The notes beneath the pieces are model-generated. The model searched no databases. It saw nothing but the letters and a program-made list of their open reading frames with translations, and was not told the origin of the DNA. Made by a program: the position numbers and the translations under genes. Source: Microlunatus parietis (GTDB lineage Bacteria; Actinomycetota; Actinomycetes; Propionibacteriales; Propionibacteriaceae). From it: 64,000 nucleotides of DNA. Of this stretch, positions 50,295 to 58,743 are shown piece by piece. Position 1 is the stretch's first letter; every line of letters starts with the position of its first letter. The stretch is taken from assembly GCF_013407955.1 (NCBI RefSeq), contig NZ_JACCBU010000001.1, forward strand, positions 1,612,001 to 1,676,000, given 5' to 3'.

Positions 50295-50355
50295 ATCGAA
50301 CGGACGCAAAGGGCAGCTTTTGGACGCGGATCGTTGCCCTTATCGTCCGCTCGAT
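50295..50355. other. Long bulged hairpin at the centre of the repeat block
   Basis: ATCGA-CGGACG-AGGGCA segments (50295-50315) pair with TGCCCT-CGTCCG-TCGAT (50335-50355) with small bulges, about 17 pairs around a 19-base loop. It lies in the AT-richer 200 bases between the two repeat arrays. Could be a terminator for transcripts entering from either end. Confidence 0.5.
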
Positions 50356-50730
50356 GGGGTGCGGCAGGCTGACCGGCCGCAGGCCCGCAGACAACTCGGC
50401 GCGGGGTGCCCGCGTCGCACATCCTGGTTTCGATCCGCTCGCTTGCCGGCGCCGCTCGATAGCGTGGACGTTGGCGCGCCGTCCGGTGAACCCTGTTCCA
50501 CGTTGTCCGAAGCACATCGCAGGCCCGCCTCCGGCCTCGCGCACCCCAGCCGACGTGCGCTTCCGGCCCCGCGAACCTCAACCCCGCGCACCTCACAAAC
50601 CCGTGCACCACCGGCCCCGCGATCTCCAGCCCCGTGCACCTCCGGCCACGCGCACACCTCGGCCCGCGCCTCGACCGCGGCACCTCCGGCCTCGTGCAAC
50701 TCGGCCCCGTGCGCCTCCGACCATGCGCAG

Positions 50731-50850
50731 CTCGGCACCGCGTAGCCCGGCACCGCGCAACCCGGCACCGCGCAACCCGGCACCGCGCAACCCGGCCCAG
50801 CGCAACCCGGCCCAGCGCAACCCGGCGCTGTGCAGCCCGGGCCTGTGCAG
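50731..50850. repeat. 15-bp tandem repeat array
   Basis: Eight consecutive 15-bp units of type CCCGGCACCGCGCAA: three identical (50746-50790), two CCCGGCCCAGCGCAA (50791-50820) and diverged ends; weaker repeats extend from about 50540 to 51030. The period keeps reading frames open; one - strand frame reads repeats of A-G-L-R-G, reminiscent of pentapeptide repeats, but there is no clear start, ribosome site or conserved flank. Confidence 0.85.
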
Positions 50851-51140
50851 CTTCCGCCCAGCGCAGCTCAGGCCTCGCGCACCCTCGGCCCACACGCTCC
50901 GGCCCGGCTCACACCTCGGCCCGTGCCCCACGCCTCCGTACGCCGTTGCAACTCGGCCCCGTACCCGACGGCCCGTGCAGCTCGACCCCCGTGCACCTCA
51001 ATCCCGCGCACCTCCGGCCCCGCACAGCTCCGGCCCGCGCTCTGGTCCGGCGCCTCGGCGAGGGCCCGGTCTGGCACCCGCCTCCCCTTCGCTCCAGCCC
51101 CCGATGCCGATCCCGCATTCCCACCGCTCCGTCGACTGGG

Positions 51141-51181
51141 CACAAAAGCAGCGACACGCCGCCAAAACACCTGCTTTTGTG
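51141..51181 (-). terminator. Hairpin after dapC
   Basis: CACAAAAGCAG (51141-51151) and CTGCTTTTGTG (51171-51181) are exact complements, 15 bases past the dapC stop on the - strand. T-runs in both arms could support termination in either direction. The left arm is part of the right-hand inverted repeat of the repeat block. Confidence 0.6.
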
Positions 51182-51195
51182 ACTGGTCGGCGGAG

Positions 51196-52299
51196 TTAGA
51201 GGCGGGTGGCTGCGGAGGCGATGTGGGCGTCGGTGGCGGTGAGGGCGATCCGGACGTAGCGTTCGGCGGCCTCGCCGTAGAAGTCGCCGGGGGCGGCCAG
51301 GATGCCGTGCTCGGCCAGGAAGTCGATCGTGGCTCGGCCCGGCTCGTCGCGTGTGGCCCAGAGGTAGATCGAGCCCTCGGAGTGTTCGATCCGGAAGCCG
51401 GCGCGTTCCAGGGCCGGCCGCAGGGTGGCGCGCCGGGCCAGATAGCGGTCCCGCTGCTCCCGTACATGATCATCGTCGGCGAGCAACGTGATCATCGCCT
51501 GCTGGACAGGCCGCGGAACGATCATGCCGGCGTGCTTGCGTACGGCCAGCAGGCGGGTCACCAGGTCCTGGTCGCCGCCGATGAAACCGGCCCGGTAGCC
51601 GGCCAGGTTGGACCGCTTGGACAGCGAGTGCACGGCCAGAAGTTGATCATGGGAGCCGCCGCAGATGTCCGGGGCCAGCACCGACACCGGGTCGGCCTCC
51701 CAGCCGAACTCGCCGTAGCACTCGTCCGACGCCACGACGGCGCCGCGCTCGCGGGCCCAGGCGACCCGCCGGGCCAGTTCGTCGCCGGCCAGGATCTGAC
51801 CGGTCGGGTTGGACGGCGAGTTCAGCCAGACCAGCCCGGGCCGGAGATCGCCGAGCGTTTCAAGATCATCACAGGGCACCGGGGTGCAGCCGGCGATCAG
51901 GGCGCCCACCGCATAGGTCGGGTACGCCATCGTCGGCACCACCACCGTGTCGCCGGCGCCGAGCCCGAGCAGCGTCGGCAGCCAGGCTACGAACTCCTTG
52001 GTCCCGATCACCGGCATCGTCGCCTCGGCGGCCAGGCCGACGGCCGCCCAGCGCCGAACCAGGTAGTCCGCGATCGCCGCCCGCAGCTCGGCGGTGCCGG
52101 AGGTCAACGGGTAACCGGGACTGTTCGCCGCCTCGGCCAGCGCCTGCTGCGCGATCGCCGGCACCGGGTCGACCGGCGTACCGACGGAGAGGTCGACCAG
52201 GCCTTCGGGGTGCGCGGCGGCCAGCTTCCGGGCACCGTCCAGGCTGTCCCAAGGGAAATCGGGCAGCGCGGCGACGCCCGACCGCGCGGTGTCCGTCAC
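51196..52299 (-). CDS. dapC: Succinyldiaminopimelate transaminase
   Basis: 367 residues from GTG 52299, which overlaps the fdxC stop by 4 bases (GTGA). It is a class I/II PLP aminotransferase: LVDLSVGTPVDPVP, PGYPLTSGTAELRAAIADYL, NSPSNPTGQIL, and the PLP lysine in VHSLSKRSNLAGYRAGF near residue 225. It converts N-succinyl-2-amino-6-ketopimelate to succinyl-diaminopimelate. The fdxC-dapC order is the same in mycobacteria (Rv1177-Rv1178). Confidence 0.93.
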   Translation of the reverse strand: MTDTARSGVAALPDFPWDSLDGARKLAAAHPEGLVDLSVGTPVDPVPAIAQQALAEAANSPGYPLTSGTAELRAAIADYLVRRWAAVGLAAEATMPVIGTKEFVAWLPTLLGLGAGDTVVVPTMAYPTYAVGALIAGCTPVPCDDLETLGDLRPGLVWLNSPSNPTGQILAGDELARRVAWARERGAVVASDECYGEFGWEADPVSVLAPDICGGSHDQLLAVHSLSKRSNLAGYRAGFIGGDQDLVTRLLAVRKHAGMIVPRPVQQAMITLLADDDHVREQRDRYLARRATLRPALERAGFRIEHSEGSIYLWATRDEPGRATIDFLAEHGILAAPGDFYGEAAERYVRIALTATDAHIASAATRL

Positions 52300-52622
52300 T
52301 CGTCGTGTTCTTGCGGCGGGAGGGCCGCGATGAGCGGGTGATCCTTGTCGATCGGGCCGGTCTTGGCCGCACCACCCGGAGAGCCCAGGTCGTCGAAGAA
52401 GTCGACGTTGGCCTGGTAGTAGTCCTTCCACTCCTCCGGGGTGTCGTCCTCGTAGAAGATCGCCTCGACCGGGCAGACGGGTTCGCAGGCGCCGCAGTCC
52501 ACGCACTCGTCGGGGTGGATGTAGAGCATCCGCTTGCCCTCGTAGATGCAGTCGACCGGGCACTCCTCGACGCAGGCGAGGTCCTTCAGGTCGACACAGG
52601 GCTGCGCAATGACGTACGTCAC
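52296..52622 (-). CDS. fdxC: 7Fe-type ferredoxin
   Basis: 108 residues. MTYVIAQPCVDLKDLACVEE followed by CPVDCIYEGKRMLYIHPDEC and VDCGACEPVCPVEAIFYEDD shows the two cluster-binding sets typical of Fe3S4/Fe4S4 ferredoxins (FdxA/FdxC), with the usual C-terminal extension PEEWKDYYQANVDFF. Electron carrier in the cytoplasm. Overlaps dapC by 4 bases. Divergent from the GNAT gene. Confidence 0.95.
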   Translation of the reverse strand: MTYVIAQPCVDLKDLACVEECPVDCIYEGKRMLYIHPDECVDCGACEPVCPVEAIFYEDDTPEEWKDYYQANVDFFDDLGSPGGAAKTGPIDKDHPLIAALPPQEHDE

Positions 52623-52731
52623 GGACTTCTCCTCGATATCGCTGCTGGCGGCGCGGACGGCTGGCCGGTGCGTCGCCTGGTGTCAGCTAGTATCTCGCCT
52701 TCGCACCGTAGGAGCGAAGGACCCCCACCCT

Positions 52732-53685
52732 GTGGACGCTGTCGCACTGATCACACCCCCAGCCACGCCCGGTGACCGGCTGGTGATCCGGCATCGGCTG
52801 CCGGACGGCTCGGCCACCGATGTGCTCGGCGTGCTGGTCTCCGCCGACCCGGAGACGGTGGTGGTACGGACCCGCGACGACCGAGTCGTCGAGGTCCGGC
52901 GGGTCGCCGTGATCCTGGCCAAACGGGTGCCGCTGATCTCCCGCGGTCCCGACCCGCTGCGGATCCCGGCCGAGGATCTCGAGCAGGCCGCCGTGGCCGG
53001 CTGGGTCGCCCACGCCGAACCGCTGGGCGACTGGTGGCTGCGGTCCGGCGGCGGCTTCACCGGCCGGGCCAACTCCTGTCTTGCGGTCGGCGACCCCGGC
53101 CTCCCGTTCCCGGAGGCGGCCCAGCGAGTGATCGACTTCGCCGAGCGCGTCGGGATCCCGCCGATGGTCCAGGTGATCGCGGATTCCCAGCAGGAGAAGG
53201 GATTCCGGGAGCTCGGCTGGACCGATACCTATCTGGCGACCGACGTCCTGGTGCACCGGCTGTCCACGCTCGGTGAGCGGCCGGCGGACCCGCGGGTGAT
53301 CATCGAGGAGTCCCTCACCGAGTCCTGGCTGGCCGCCTACCAGGAGTACCGCCCGAACGATGCCGACCCCGATTTGCTGCGCGCCCTGCTGCAGGGACGC
53401 CCGCCGCGCGGCCTGGCCGGGATCAGGGACGGTGACCGGTTGGTCTGTGTCGGCCGCGGCCAGGTCAGCCGGGACTGGCTCGGCATCTCCGGGCTCTGGA
53501 CCCATCCCGACCGCCGTCGGCAGGGTCTGGCGACCGCCGTGCTGATCGGCCTGGTCCACTGGGCCGGCGCGAAGGGCGCCCGGAACGCGTACCTGCAGGT
53601 CGCCCAGGAGAACAGCTCAGCCCACGAGGCGTACCAGCGACTGGGCTTCCGGCTGCACCACAGCTACCGCTACCTGCGTCCCTGA
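52732..53685 (+). CDS. GNAT-family N-acetyltransferase
   Basis: 317 residues from GTG 52732, a start supported by GAAGGA upstream. The N-terminal 100 residues (LVIRHRLPDGSATDVLGVLV) resemble a small barrel; the GNAT domain is C-terminal with acetyl-CoA loop THPDRRRQGLATAVLIGLV near residue 260 and LQVAQENSSAHEAYQRLGF near 295. The same two-part protein lies beside fdxC in many actinobacteria. Substrate unknown. Its end is followed by a short tandem repeat. Confidence 0.82.
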   Translation: MDAVALITPPATPGDRLVIRHRLPDGSATDVLGVLVSADPETVVVRTRDDRVVEVRRVAVILAKRVPLISRGPDPLRIPAEDLEQAAVAGWVAHAEPLGDWWLRSGGGFTGRANSCLAVGDPGLPFPEAAQRVIDFAERVGIPPMVQVIADSQQEKGFRELGWTDTYLATDVLVHRLSTLGERPADPRVIIEESLTESWLAAYQEYRPNDADPDLLRALLQGRPPRGLAGIRDGDRLVCVGRGQVSRDWLGISGLWTHPDRRRQGLATAVLIGLVHWAGAKGARNAYLQVAQENSSAHEAYQRLGFRLHHSYRYLRP

Positions 53686-53690
53686 CACCC

Positions 53691-53776
53691 CAGCGAAACC
53701 ACGATCGAGCCCAGCAAACCTACGACTTTCGGTCAGCAAATCTACGAGATTCGATCAGCAAAGCAACGAGCACCTG
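53691..53776 (+). repeat. 22-bp direct repeats before the ATPase remnant
   Basis: Four imperfect units begin CAGCGAAACC (53691), CAGCAAACCTACGA (53712), CAGCAAATCTACGA (53734) and CAGCAAAGCAACGA (53756), spaced 21-22 bases. They run into the open frame of the ATPase, replacing where its first codons should be. Confidence 0.7.
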
Positions 53777-53785
53777 AGGGAGCTG

Positions 53786-54989
53786 TTGGGTGCGATGCCA
53801 GCGATCGTCATCAACGGAGCTCGACAGGTCGGCAAGAGCACGCTGACCAGCCAACTCGTGGGGGGCGGCGTGGTCTACACGCTCGACGACCAGGACACCC
53901 GGGATGCCATGTCCGCCGACCTAAGAACCTTCATCGTCGAGGGCAATCGACATCCGATCGCGATCGACGAGGTCCAACGGCTGCCGGACGTCCTCCTTGC
54001 GGTGAAGGCATCGATCGATCGCGACCGGAGACCGGGCAGGTTTGTCCTCACCGGATCATCCGACATCCTCAGACACCGAGCGACCCGTGAAAGCTTGGCG
54101 GGACGCTCGATCGGGATTCGGCTCTTCGGATTCTCGGGAGCCGAAGCCGCGGGCACACCGATCGACGCCATCGCTCAGTTGTTCGAAGCCTTCAGCGACA
54201 CGTCCCCACCGCGCTGCGTGGGAGACGCTCGATCGAGTTACTTCCAGCGGATCGTGACCGGCAGCTACCCACAGACCCAATCCCAAACCGAGCGAGTACG
54301 CAATCTGTGGTTCGACAATTACCTGGATCAGCTTCTGACGCGCGATGCTTCGGAGCTCAGCCGGGTCGAGCCGGCACGGCTCCAATCAGTACTGCGGCTC
54401 TTGGCTGCGAATCAGGCCGGCGAATTGGTCAAGGCACGGCTGGCATCGGTCGCGTCACTGCCGGCAACGACGATCACTTCCTACCTCGACCTGCTGCAAC
54501 AGCTCTATCTGGTCGACGTCATCCGGCCGTTTACGCAGAATGCCACAACGCGAGAGATCGGCCGGCCGAAGGTCATCGTTTTCCGACAGCGGCATAGCGG
54601 CAAGGCTCTCCGGTATCACCGTCGCGGCTTTGGAAAACGTGCCACCGGCGCCCCAACTCGGCGGACTCTTCGAAGGTCTGATCGCCAGCGAACTACTCGC
54701 CCAATCGGCCTGGAGCAGGGCAGATGTCAAACTGTGGCATTTCCGCGACCGCAACGGGCTCGAAGTCGATCTTGTGGTCGAGCGGGCCGACGGCGCCGTA
54801 CTCGCGATCGAGGTGAAGAGTTCGAGCTCGTACCGGGGAGACCAGTTCACCAATCTGGCCAAGTTCGCCAGCCTGATGCCTGGGCGCTTCGTCGGCGGAC
54901 TCGTGCTCGGCATGGCGCCGAGCGCCTACCGGTACACCGACAAGCTGTGGGGTCTGCCGGCGTCGGTCTTGTGGACCGGCTTCGGCTGA
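53786..54989 (+). pseudogene. Frameshifted AAA (ATPase_14)/DUF4143 protein
   Basis: The first frame (ATG about 53795) has the P-loop INGARQVGKSTL, IDEVQRLPDVLLAVK as Walker B, and GRFVLTGSSDIL, typical of AAA_14. At about 54579-54584 (GTTTTCC, one base too many) the frame breaks: the DUF4143 part continues in another frame as DSGIAARLSGI and FEGLIASELLAQ, then FRDRNGLEVDLVVE, ending at 54989. Upstream codons read SNEHLRELLGAM without a start codon, so the N-terminus is also damaged. GC content looks lower than in neighbours, suggesting transfer. Related intact proteins are antitoxin-like or NTPase proteins of unclear role. Confidence 0.82.
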
Positions 54990-54998
54990 CCCCTCCCG

Positions 54999-56795
54999 TC
55001 AGCGGCCGGGGGCGGTGCAGGTGACCTTGTTGGTCGGGTTGTAGCGCCAGAAGAAGTCTTCCTTCTTGGCGACCTTGCCGTCCTTGTAGAACAGCCGGGA
55101 GTAGTTCACGTCGAACCCCTGCACGGGCGACGAGGGCTGGCAGTTGGGCGAGTCGTTGTCCACCTCGCGGCCCCAGGTGAAGTTGGACTTCTTGGGCTTG
55201 GTGGAGGTGACCTTGTCCCAGGTCTTGGTCGACCACATCTTGACCGTGATCGAGCCCTTCTCGTCGTAGCTCTTCGACTTGTTCACGTACGCCTGCACCA
55301 GCACGCCGTACTCGGTGTTGTTGCGGAAGCGGAGGTCGATCGAACCCCAGGACACCGTGGCTTCCCGACCGGCCGGGTAGCGGTTGATGTAGAGGCCGTG
55401 CGGCTTGTGCTCGATGTCCTCGAGGCCGGCGAAGAACATGGCGTTGTACGTCGTCGTCGCGCTCTGCGACACACCGCCGCCGAGTTCCTCCTTGAAGACG
55501 CCGCCGGAGATCACGCTGCCTTCGGTGAACCCGTTCTCCCGGGTCCGCTCGCCGACGATCTCGTTCAGCGAGAACACCTCGCCGGGCTTCAGGATGGTGC
55601 CGTTGATCTTCTCCGCGGCGCGGCCGATGTTGACGTTGCGATAGTTCGCGTGCGGGTAGTAGGTGGTGAACTCACCGGTCACCTCCTTGATCCCGAGCTT
55701 CTCCGCATCCTTGGTGTCGAAGTCGGCCTTGGCTCCGGTCAGTTCGATGTCCGCGGTCCGATCGTCGCCGGACTCCGTGATCACCGACTCGACGGCCTTC
55801 TTGAGCTCCTCGTCGCCGACCTCGGTGCCGTTCACGGCCGGGATCACCTTTGGCTTGCCGTCGACGATCTTGACCGTGGCGTCCTTCGGCTCCTTCGCCT
55901 CGACCTTCTTGATCTCCTTGGCCGCTTCCTCGGCGAGCTTCTTGGCGTCCAGCACCGGGGTCAGCTCGCCGCCCTCGGTGGAGAACGTGATCGACTCGGC
56001 GAGCATCTCCGGCGTGATCGTGAACTCCCCCGCCGCGCCGGCCTTCAGCGTGATCGGGCCGGAGACGGCCGGCTCGGCGTACTCCTCGGCGACCTGCTCG
56101 GCCTCCTCGGTGGTGATCGCCGGCGGGGTCTCGCTGACCTGCAGCGCGACCGGTCCGGTGAGGTTGCCCTTCGCCTCCGTGTACGCCTGGCTCAGCGCCC
56201 CGGCGGAACCGTCGAGGACCGCGATCCCGGACGCGCCGGGTTCGAGGTCGACCTTCGCGTCTTCGTACGCCAGCTCGGCGTCCTTCGGGTCCCGGTTGTG
56301 CTCCTCGGCCAGCCCGGCGACCGTCGCCTTCAGCTTGTCCTGGTCGACCAGGATCACCGGGTCGATCGCGGCGCCGCCGGTCAGCACCAGCCAGATCCGG
56401 CGCGGGTCGAAGCTGCGCCCGACGCCCGCATTGGTGACGCTCTGTTCGTAGTCGACGGTCAGGCCCGCCGCGGCCGGGTCGATCTCGTCCTGCACCGGCT
56501 CACCGGAGGAGCCGAGGGTCACCGTGATCGGGCGCTCGGCCAGCGGCGCGAACTCGGTCCGCAGCTTCTCGGTCGCCTCGGCGTGGGTCATTCCACCGAT
56601 GGCGACGCCGCCGATCGACGCGTTGCGCGGCAGCTTGTCGCCGGCCATGAAATAGCCGATCGCGTACAGGATGCCGGCGGCCACCACGATCGCCCCGATC
56701 AGACCGCCGATCACGGCGGCCGGTCGGATCCGCTTCTTCGGCTTCTTGGTGGCGACGAGCGTGTCGTCAGGGCCGGTCGGAATGGTGCTGGTCAA
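54999..56795 (-). CDS. VanW-family membrane-anchored cell-wall protein
   Basis: 598 residues from TTG 56795 (GAGG 8 bases upstream). One N-terminal membrane helix (AAVIGGLIGAIVVAAGILYAI). Two peptidoglycan-binding type 4 domains follow (about residues 80-340, with the dense Lys/Glu/Asp composition of that family). The VanW domain is C-terminal: INGTILKPGEVFSLNEIVGE, then ERTRENGFTEG, GGGVSQSATTTYNAMFFAGL and INRYPAGREATVSW. VanW function is unresolved, but it is linked to the cell wall and glycopeptide response. Convergent with the ATPase remnant. Confidence 0.9.
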   Translation of the reverse strand: MTSTIPTGPDDTLVATKKPKKRIRPAAVIGGLIGAIVVAAGILYAIGYFMAGDKLPRNASIGGVAIGGMTHAEATEKLRTEFAPLAERPITVTLGSSGEPVQDEIDPAAAGLTVDYEQSVTNAGVGRSFDPRRIWLVLTGGAAIDPVILVDQDKLKATVAGLAEEHNRDPKDAELAYEDAKVDLEPGASGIAVLDGSAGALSQAYTEAKGNLTGPVALQVSETPPAITTEEAEQVAEEYAEPAVSGPITLKAGAAGEFTITPEMLAESITFSTEGGELTPVLDAKKLAEEAAKEIKKVEAKEPKDATVKIVDGKPKVIPAVNGTEVGDEELKKAVESVITESGDDRTADIELTGAKADFDTKDAEKLGIKEVTGEFTTYYPHANYRNVNIGRAAEKINGTILKPGEVFSLNEIVGERTRENGFTEGSVISGGVFKEELGGGVSQSATTTYNAMFFAGLEDIEHKPHGLYINRYPAGREATVSWGSIDLRFRNNTEYGVLVQAYVNKSKSYDEKGSITVKMWSTKTWDKVTSTKPKKSNFTWGREVDNDSPNCQPSSPVQGFDVNYSRLFYKDGKVAKKEDFFWRYNPTNKVTCTAPGR

Positions 56796-56945
56796 GAGCG
56801 AAACCTCGCCTCGGGAGGTCGGGACTGGCCACAGAGCTGGCCCCCGAGAAGTCAGTACGGGCGGTCAGCATAGTACGGGACGGATCCTTTGCCTCCTGGC
56901 GATTTCCGGCCTTCGGCGCGAATCGAGACCAGCCCGCAACCGAAG

Positions 56946-57854
56946 CTAGACGTCGAGCCCCGCGAAGATGTCGTCGGCCCAGCCGGTGCCCGGGAACGGT
57001 TTCCCCGCGGCGAGCCGGAAGTGCTCCCGGGACCAGACCTCGCTGCCGAACGTACCGCCGAGCGTGAAGAACGGGTCGTCAAGATTGATCTGGGTCGCGT
57101 GCGCCTTCATGGCGGCATGCTTGCGGTCGACGTAGTCCTGGCCGTCGATCTCGACCGCGATCGCCTCGTCCGAGCTGACCATCTTGGGCGTCTCCGCGGT
57201 CTCGAACTCCTTCCAGGTCTCGGTGTCGCCGGCAGCCCGGAGCGCGGCGATCCGCTCCCGCATCCGGCGCGCGCTCATCGCCGACCAGAGCACCCGCTCC
57301 ACCTGCCACGGCTCGCCGAGGTCCGGCCGGTAGCTGGGCACGCCCGCGAGCTGGTACGCATACATGGCGACCCGGTGGGCCTGGACGTGGTCCGGATGCC
57401 CGTACCCGCCGAACTCGTCGTAGCAGATCAGCACCTGGGGCTTCCGGTCCCGGATGATCGGCACCAGCAGGTCCGCGGCCTCGAGCAGGTCGGCGGACCA
57501 GAAGATGCCGTCGCGCAGCTCGGTCCGCGCCGTGGCATGGCCGTTCTCGTCCCACAACATCCCCGAATCCCGGTAGTGCCCGTCGCCGCCGAGCCGCACG
57601 TAGTCGGTCACCCCGAGCGCCTCCATCGCGGCATCCAGCTCGCCGATCCGGTGTTCGCCGAGCCGGTCCTCGTGGCCGGCCGCGAGGTGGCCGAGCGAGT
57701 CGACCAGGACCTCGCCCTCCTCGCCGAGGGTGCAGGTCACCAGGGTGACCTTGGCCCCCTCGTCGGCGTACTTCGCCATCGTGACGCCGGTGCCCAGCGT
57801 CTCGTCGTCGGGGTGGGCGTGCACCAGGAGCAGTCGTCGATCAGTCACATTCAC
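56946..57854 (-). CDS. mshB: Mycothiol-pathway deacetylase MshB
   Basis: 302 residues. It removes acetate from GlcNAc-inositol in mycothiol synthesis, using zinc. Motifs: LLLVHAHPDDETLGTGVTMA with metal ligands His14 and Asp17, YDEFGGYGHPDHVQAHRVAM with the third ligand His. Length is normal. It may also act on mycothiol conjugates (Mca-like), but the GlcNAc-Ins type is favoured by the early motif context. Its presence predicts mycothiol, which matters for the gsh-like operon 12 kb away. Start GTG 57854 or 57848. Confidence 0.93.
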   Translation of the reverse strand: MNVTDRRLLLVHAHPDDETLGTGVTMAKYADEGAKVTLVTCTLGEEGEVLVDSLGHLAAGHEDRLGEHRIGELDAAMEALGVTDYVRLGGDGHYRDSGMLWDENGHATARTELRDGIFWSADLLEAADLLVPIIRDRKPQVLICYDEFGGYGHPDHVQAHRVAMYAYQLAGVPSYRPDLGEPWQVERVLWSAMSARRMRERIAALRAAGDTETWKEFETAETPKMVSSDEAIAVEIDGQDYVDRKHAAMKAHATQINLDDPFFTLGGTFGSEVWSREHFRLAAGKPFPGTGWADDIFAGLDV

Positions 57855-57891
57855 TAGTTTTGCAGAAGCGGCTGACAGTCATGCGGGCCGG

Positions 57892-58728
57892 CTACCGGGC
57901 GGTCCCCTTCTCGAGTTGGGCCTTCCTCTGCTCCGCCTTCTTCTGCTCCGCCTTCTTCTGCTCGGCCTTCTTCTGCAGCTCGGCCTTCTCGGTGCCAGGT
58001 TCGCCGTGCGGCGACTCCTTCGGCAGCCGGTCCAGCCACGGCGTCCAGTCGTCGGAGGTGACCAGGGCGATCGCCTGCTTGTCGGTCAGCGGCAGCTTCT
58101 CCCGGGTCACCGGGCCGTTGCCGTCGAAGGCGTTCCGCTGACCGAACCAGACCGCACGGCCGTCGTCGCGGACGAAGGTGTACCAGGTCCCGTCGCCGAC
58201 CTTCTCGGGGTCCCGGCTGATCTGGAGCCGGCCACCCTCGACCTCAGTGACCGTGCAGCCCTGCGCTTCCGTGCACGGCACGTGGCCGAACCAGTCTGTC
58301 CGCAGTACGCCGCCGCCGGACCAGCTGTAGCCGTCCTCGTCGCCCAGCTCGTACGAGATCATGCCGTCCTCGCCGACGGCCTTCCGCAGGGTGAGCCCCT
58401 CGGGCAGATTGGCCTTGATCAACTTCTGCAACTCGGCCGTCGTCGGCAGCCGGCCTTCCTTGGTCTGCTCGACGCTGCGGGACGGGCTCGGGGTGCCGGC
58501 CGGGGCGACCGTGACGCCGCCGCCGGAACCGCTGCCAGGTAAGGCGAAGGCGACGACCGCGCCGGCCGCGGCGAGGGTCGCACCGACCGCACCGAGGGCG
58601 GTGAGCCGACGTTCGCGGAGCCGGCGCCGGCCGCGCCGGACGCCCTCCTCGACGAGCTGGTCCACCGGTGCTGGCCGGTCGGTCCGGTCGGCGGCTCGCA
58701 GCAGGGTCTGCAGGTCGCGGGTTTCCAT
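57892..58728 (-). CDS. Membrane protein downstream of an ECF sigma factor, probable regulator
   Basis: 278 residues from ATG 58728 (GAGGAG 7 bases upstream). A cytoplasmic N-terminal part (VDQLVEEGVRRGRRRLRERR), one membrane helix (LTALGAVGATLAAAGAVVAFAL), and an outside domain without recognised homology. The C-terminal end is a charged repeat (KKAEQ three times, with KKAEL and RKAQL variants). The layout (sigma gene, then single-helix protein 15 bases later) is that of an anti-sigma factor, but no zinc anti-sigma motif is present. Confidence 0.65.
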   Translation of the reverse strand: METRDLQTLLRAADRTDRPAPVDQLVEEGVRRGRRRLRERRLTALGAVGATLAAAGAVVAFALPGSGSGGGVTVAPAGTPSPSRSVEQTKEGRLPTTAELQKLIKANLPEGLTLRKAVGEDGMISYELGDEDGYSWSGGGVLRTDWFGHVPCTEAQGCTVTEVEGGRLQISRDPEKVGDGTWYTFVRDDGRAVWFGQRNAFDGNGPVTREKLPLTDKQAIALVTSDDWTPWLDRLPKESPHGEPGTEKAELQKKAEQKKAEQKKAEQRKAQLEKGTAR

Positions 58729-58743
58729 GATCATTCTCCTCGG

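Larger units (their letters stand above)
49604..51160. repeat. 1.56-kb repeat-filled block bounded by 26-bp inverted repeats
   Basis: Left end GGCGTGTCGCTGCCGTTGTG CCCAGT (49604-49629) and the complement of 51135-51160 agree at 24 of 26 bases, with weaker matching for 8-15 bases on both sides. Reading inward from either end the strand is G-rich and full of degenerate tandem repeats (26-bp units on the left, 15-bp units on the right). No gene with protein homology is recognisable; many frames are open only because period and composition exclude stops. It separates thyX from dapC. Confidence 0.65.

Noticed and set aside
48717-50309. 530-codon version of ThyX
   Set aside because: The extra N-terminal 247 codons are repeat-derived Ser/Arg/Pro-rich sequence; ThyX homology begins at the 49568 start.
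49607-50893. Basic, Arg-rich open frames on both strands in the repeat block
   Set aside because: They follow the repeat period, lack supported starts and show no known domains; treated as noncoding.
57900-57990. Coding repeat as a mobile or CRISPR element
   Set aside because: The 15-bp repeats encode the K-K-A-E-Q tail inside one clear gene and need no other explanation.
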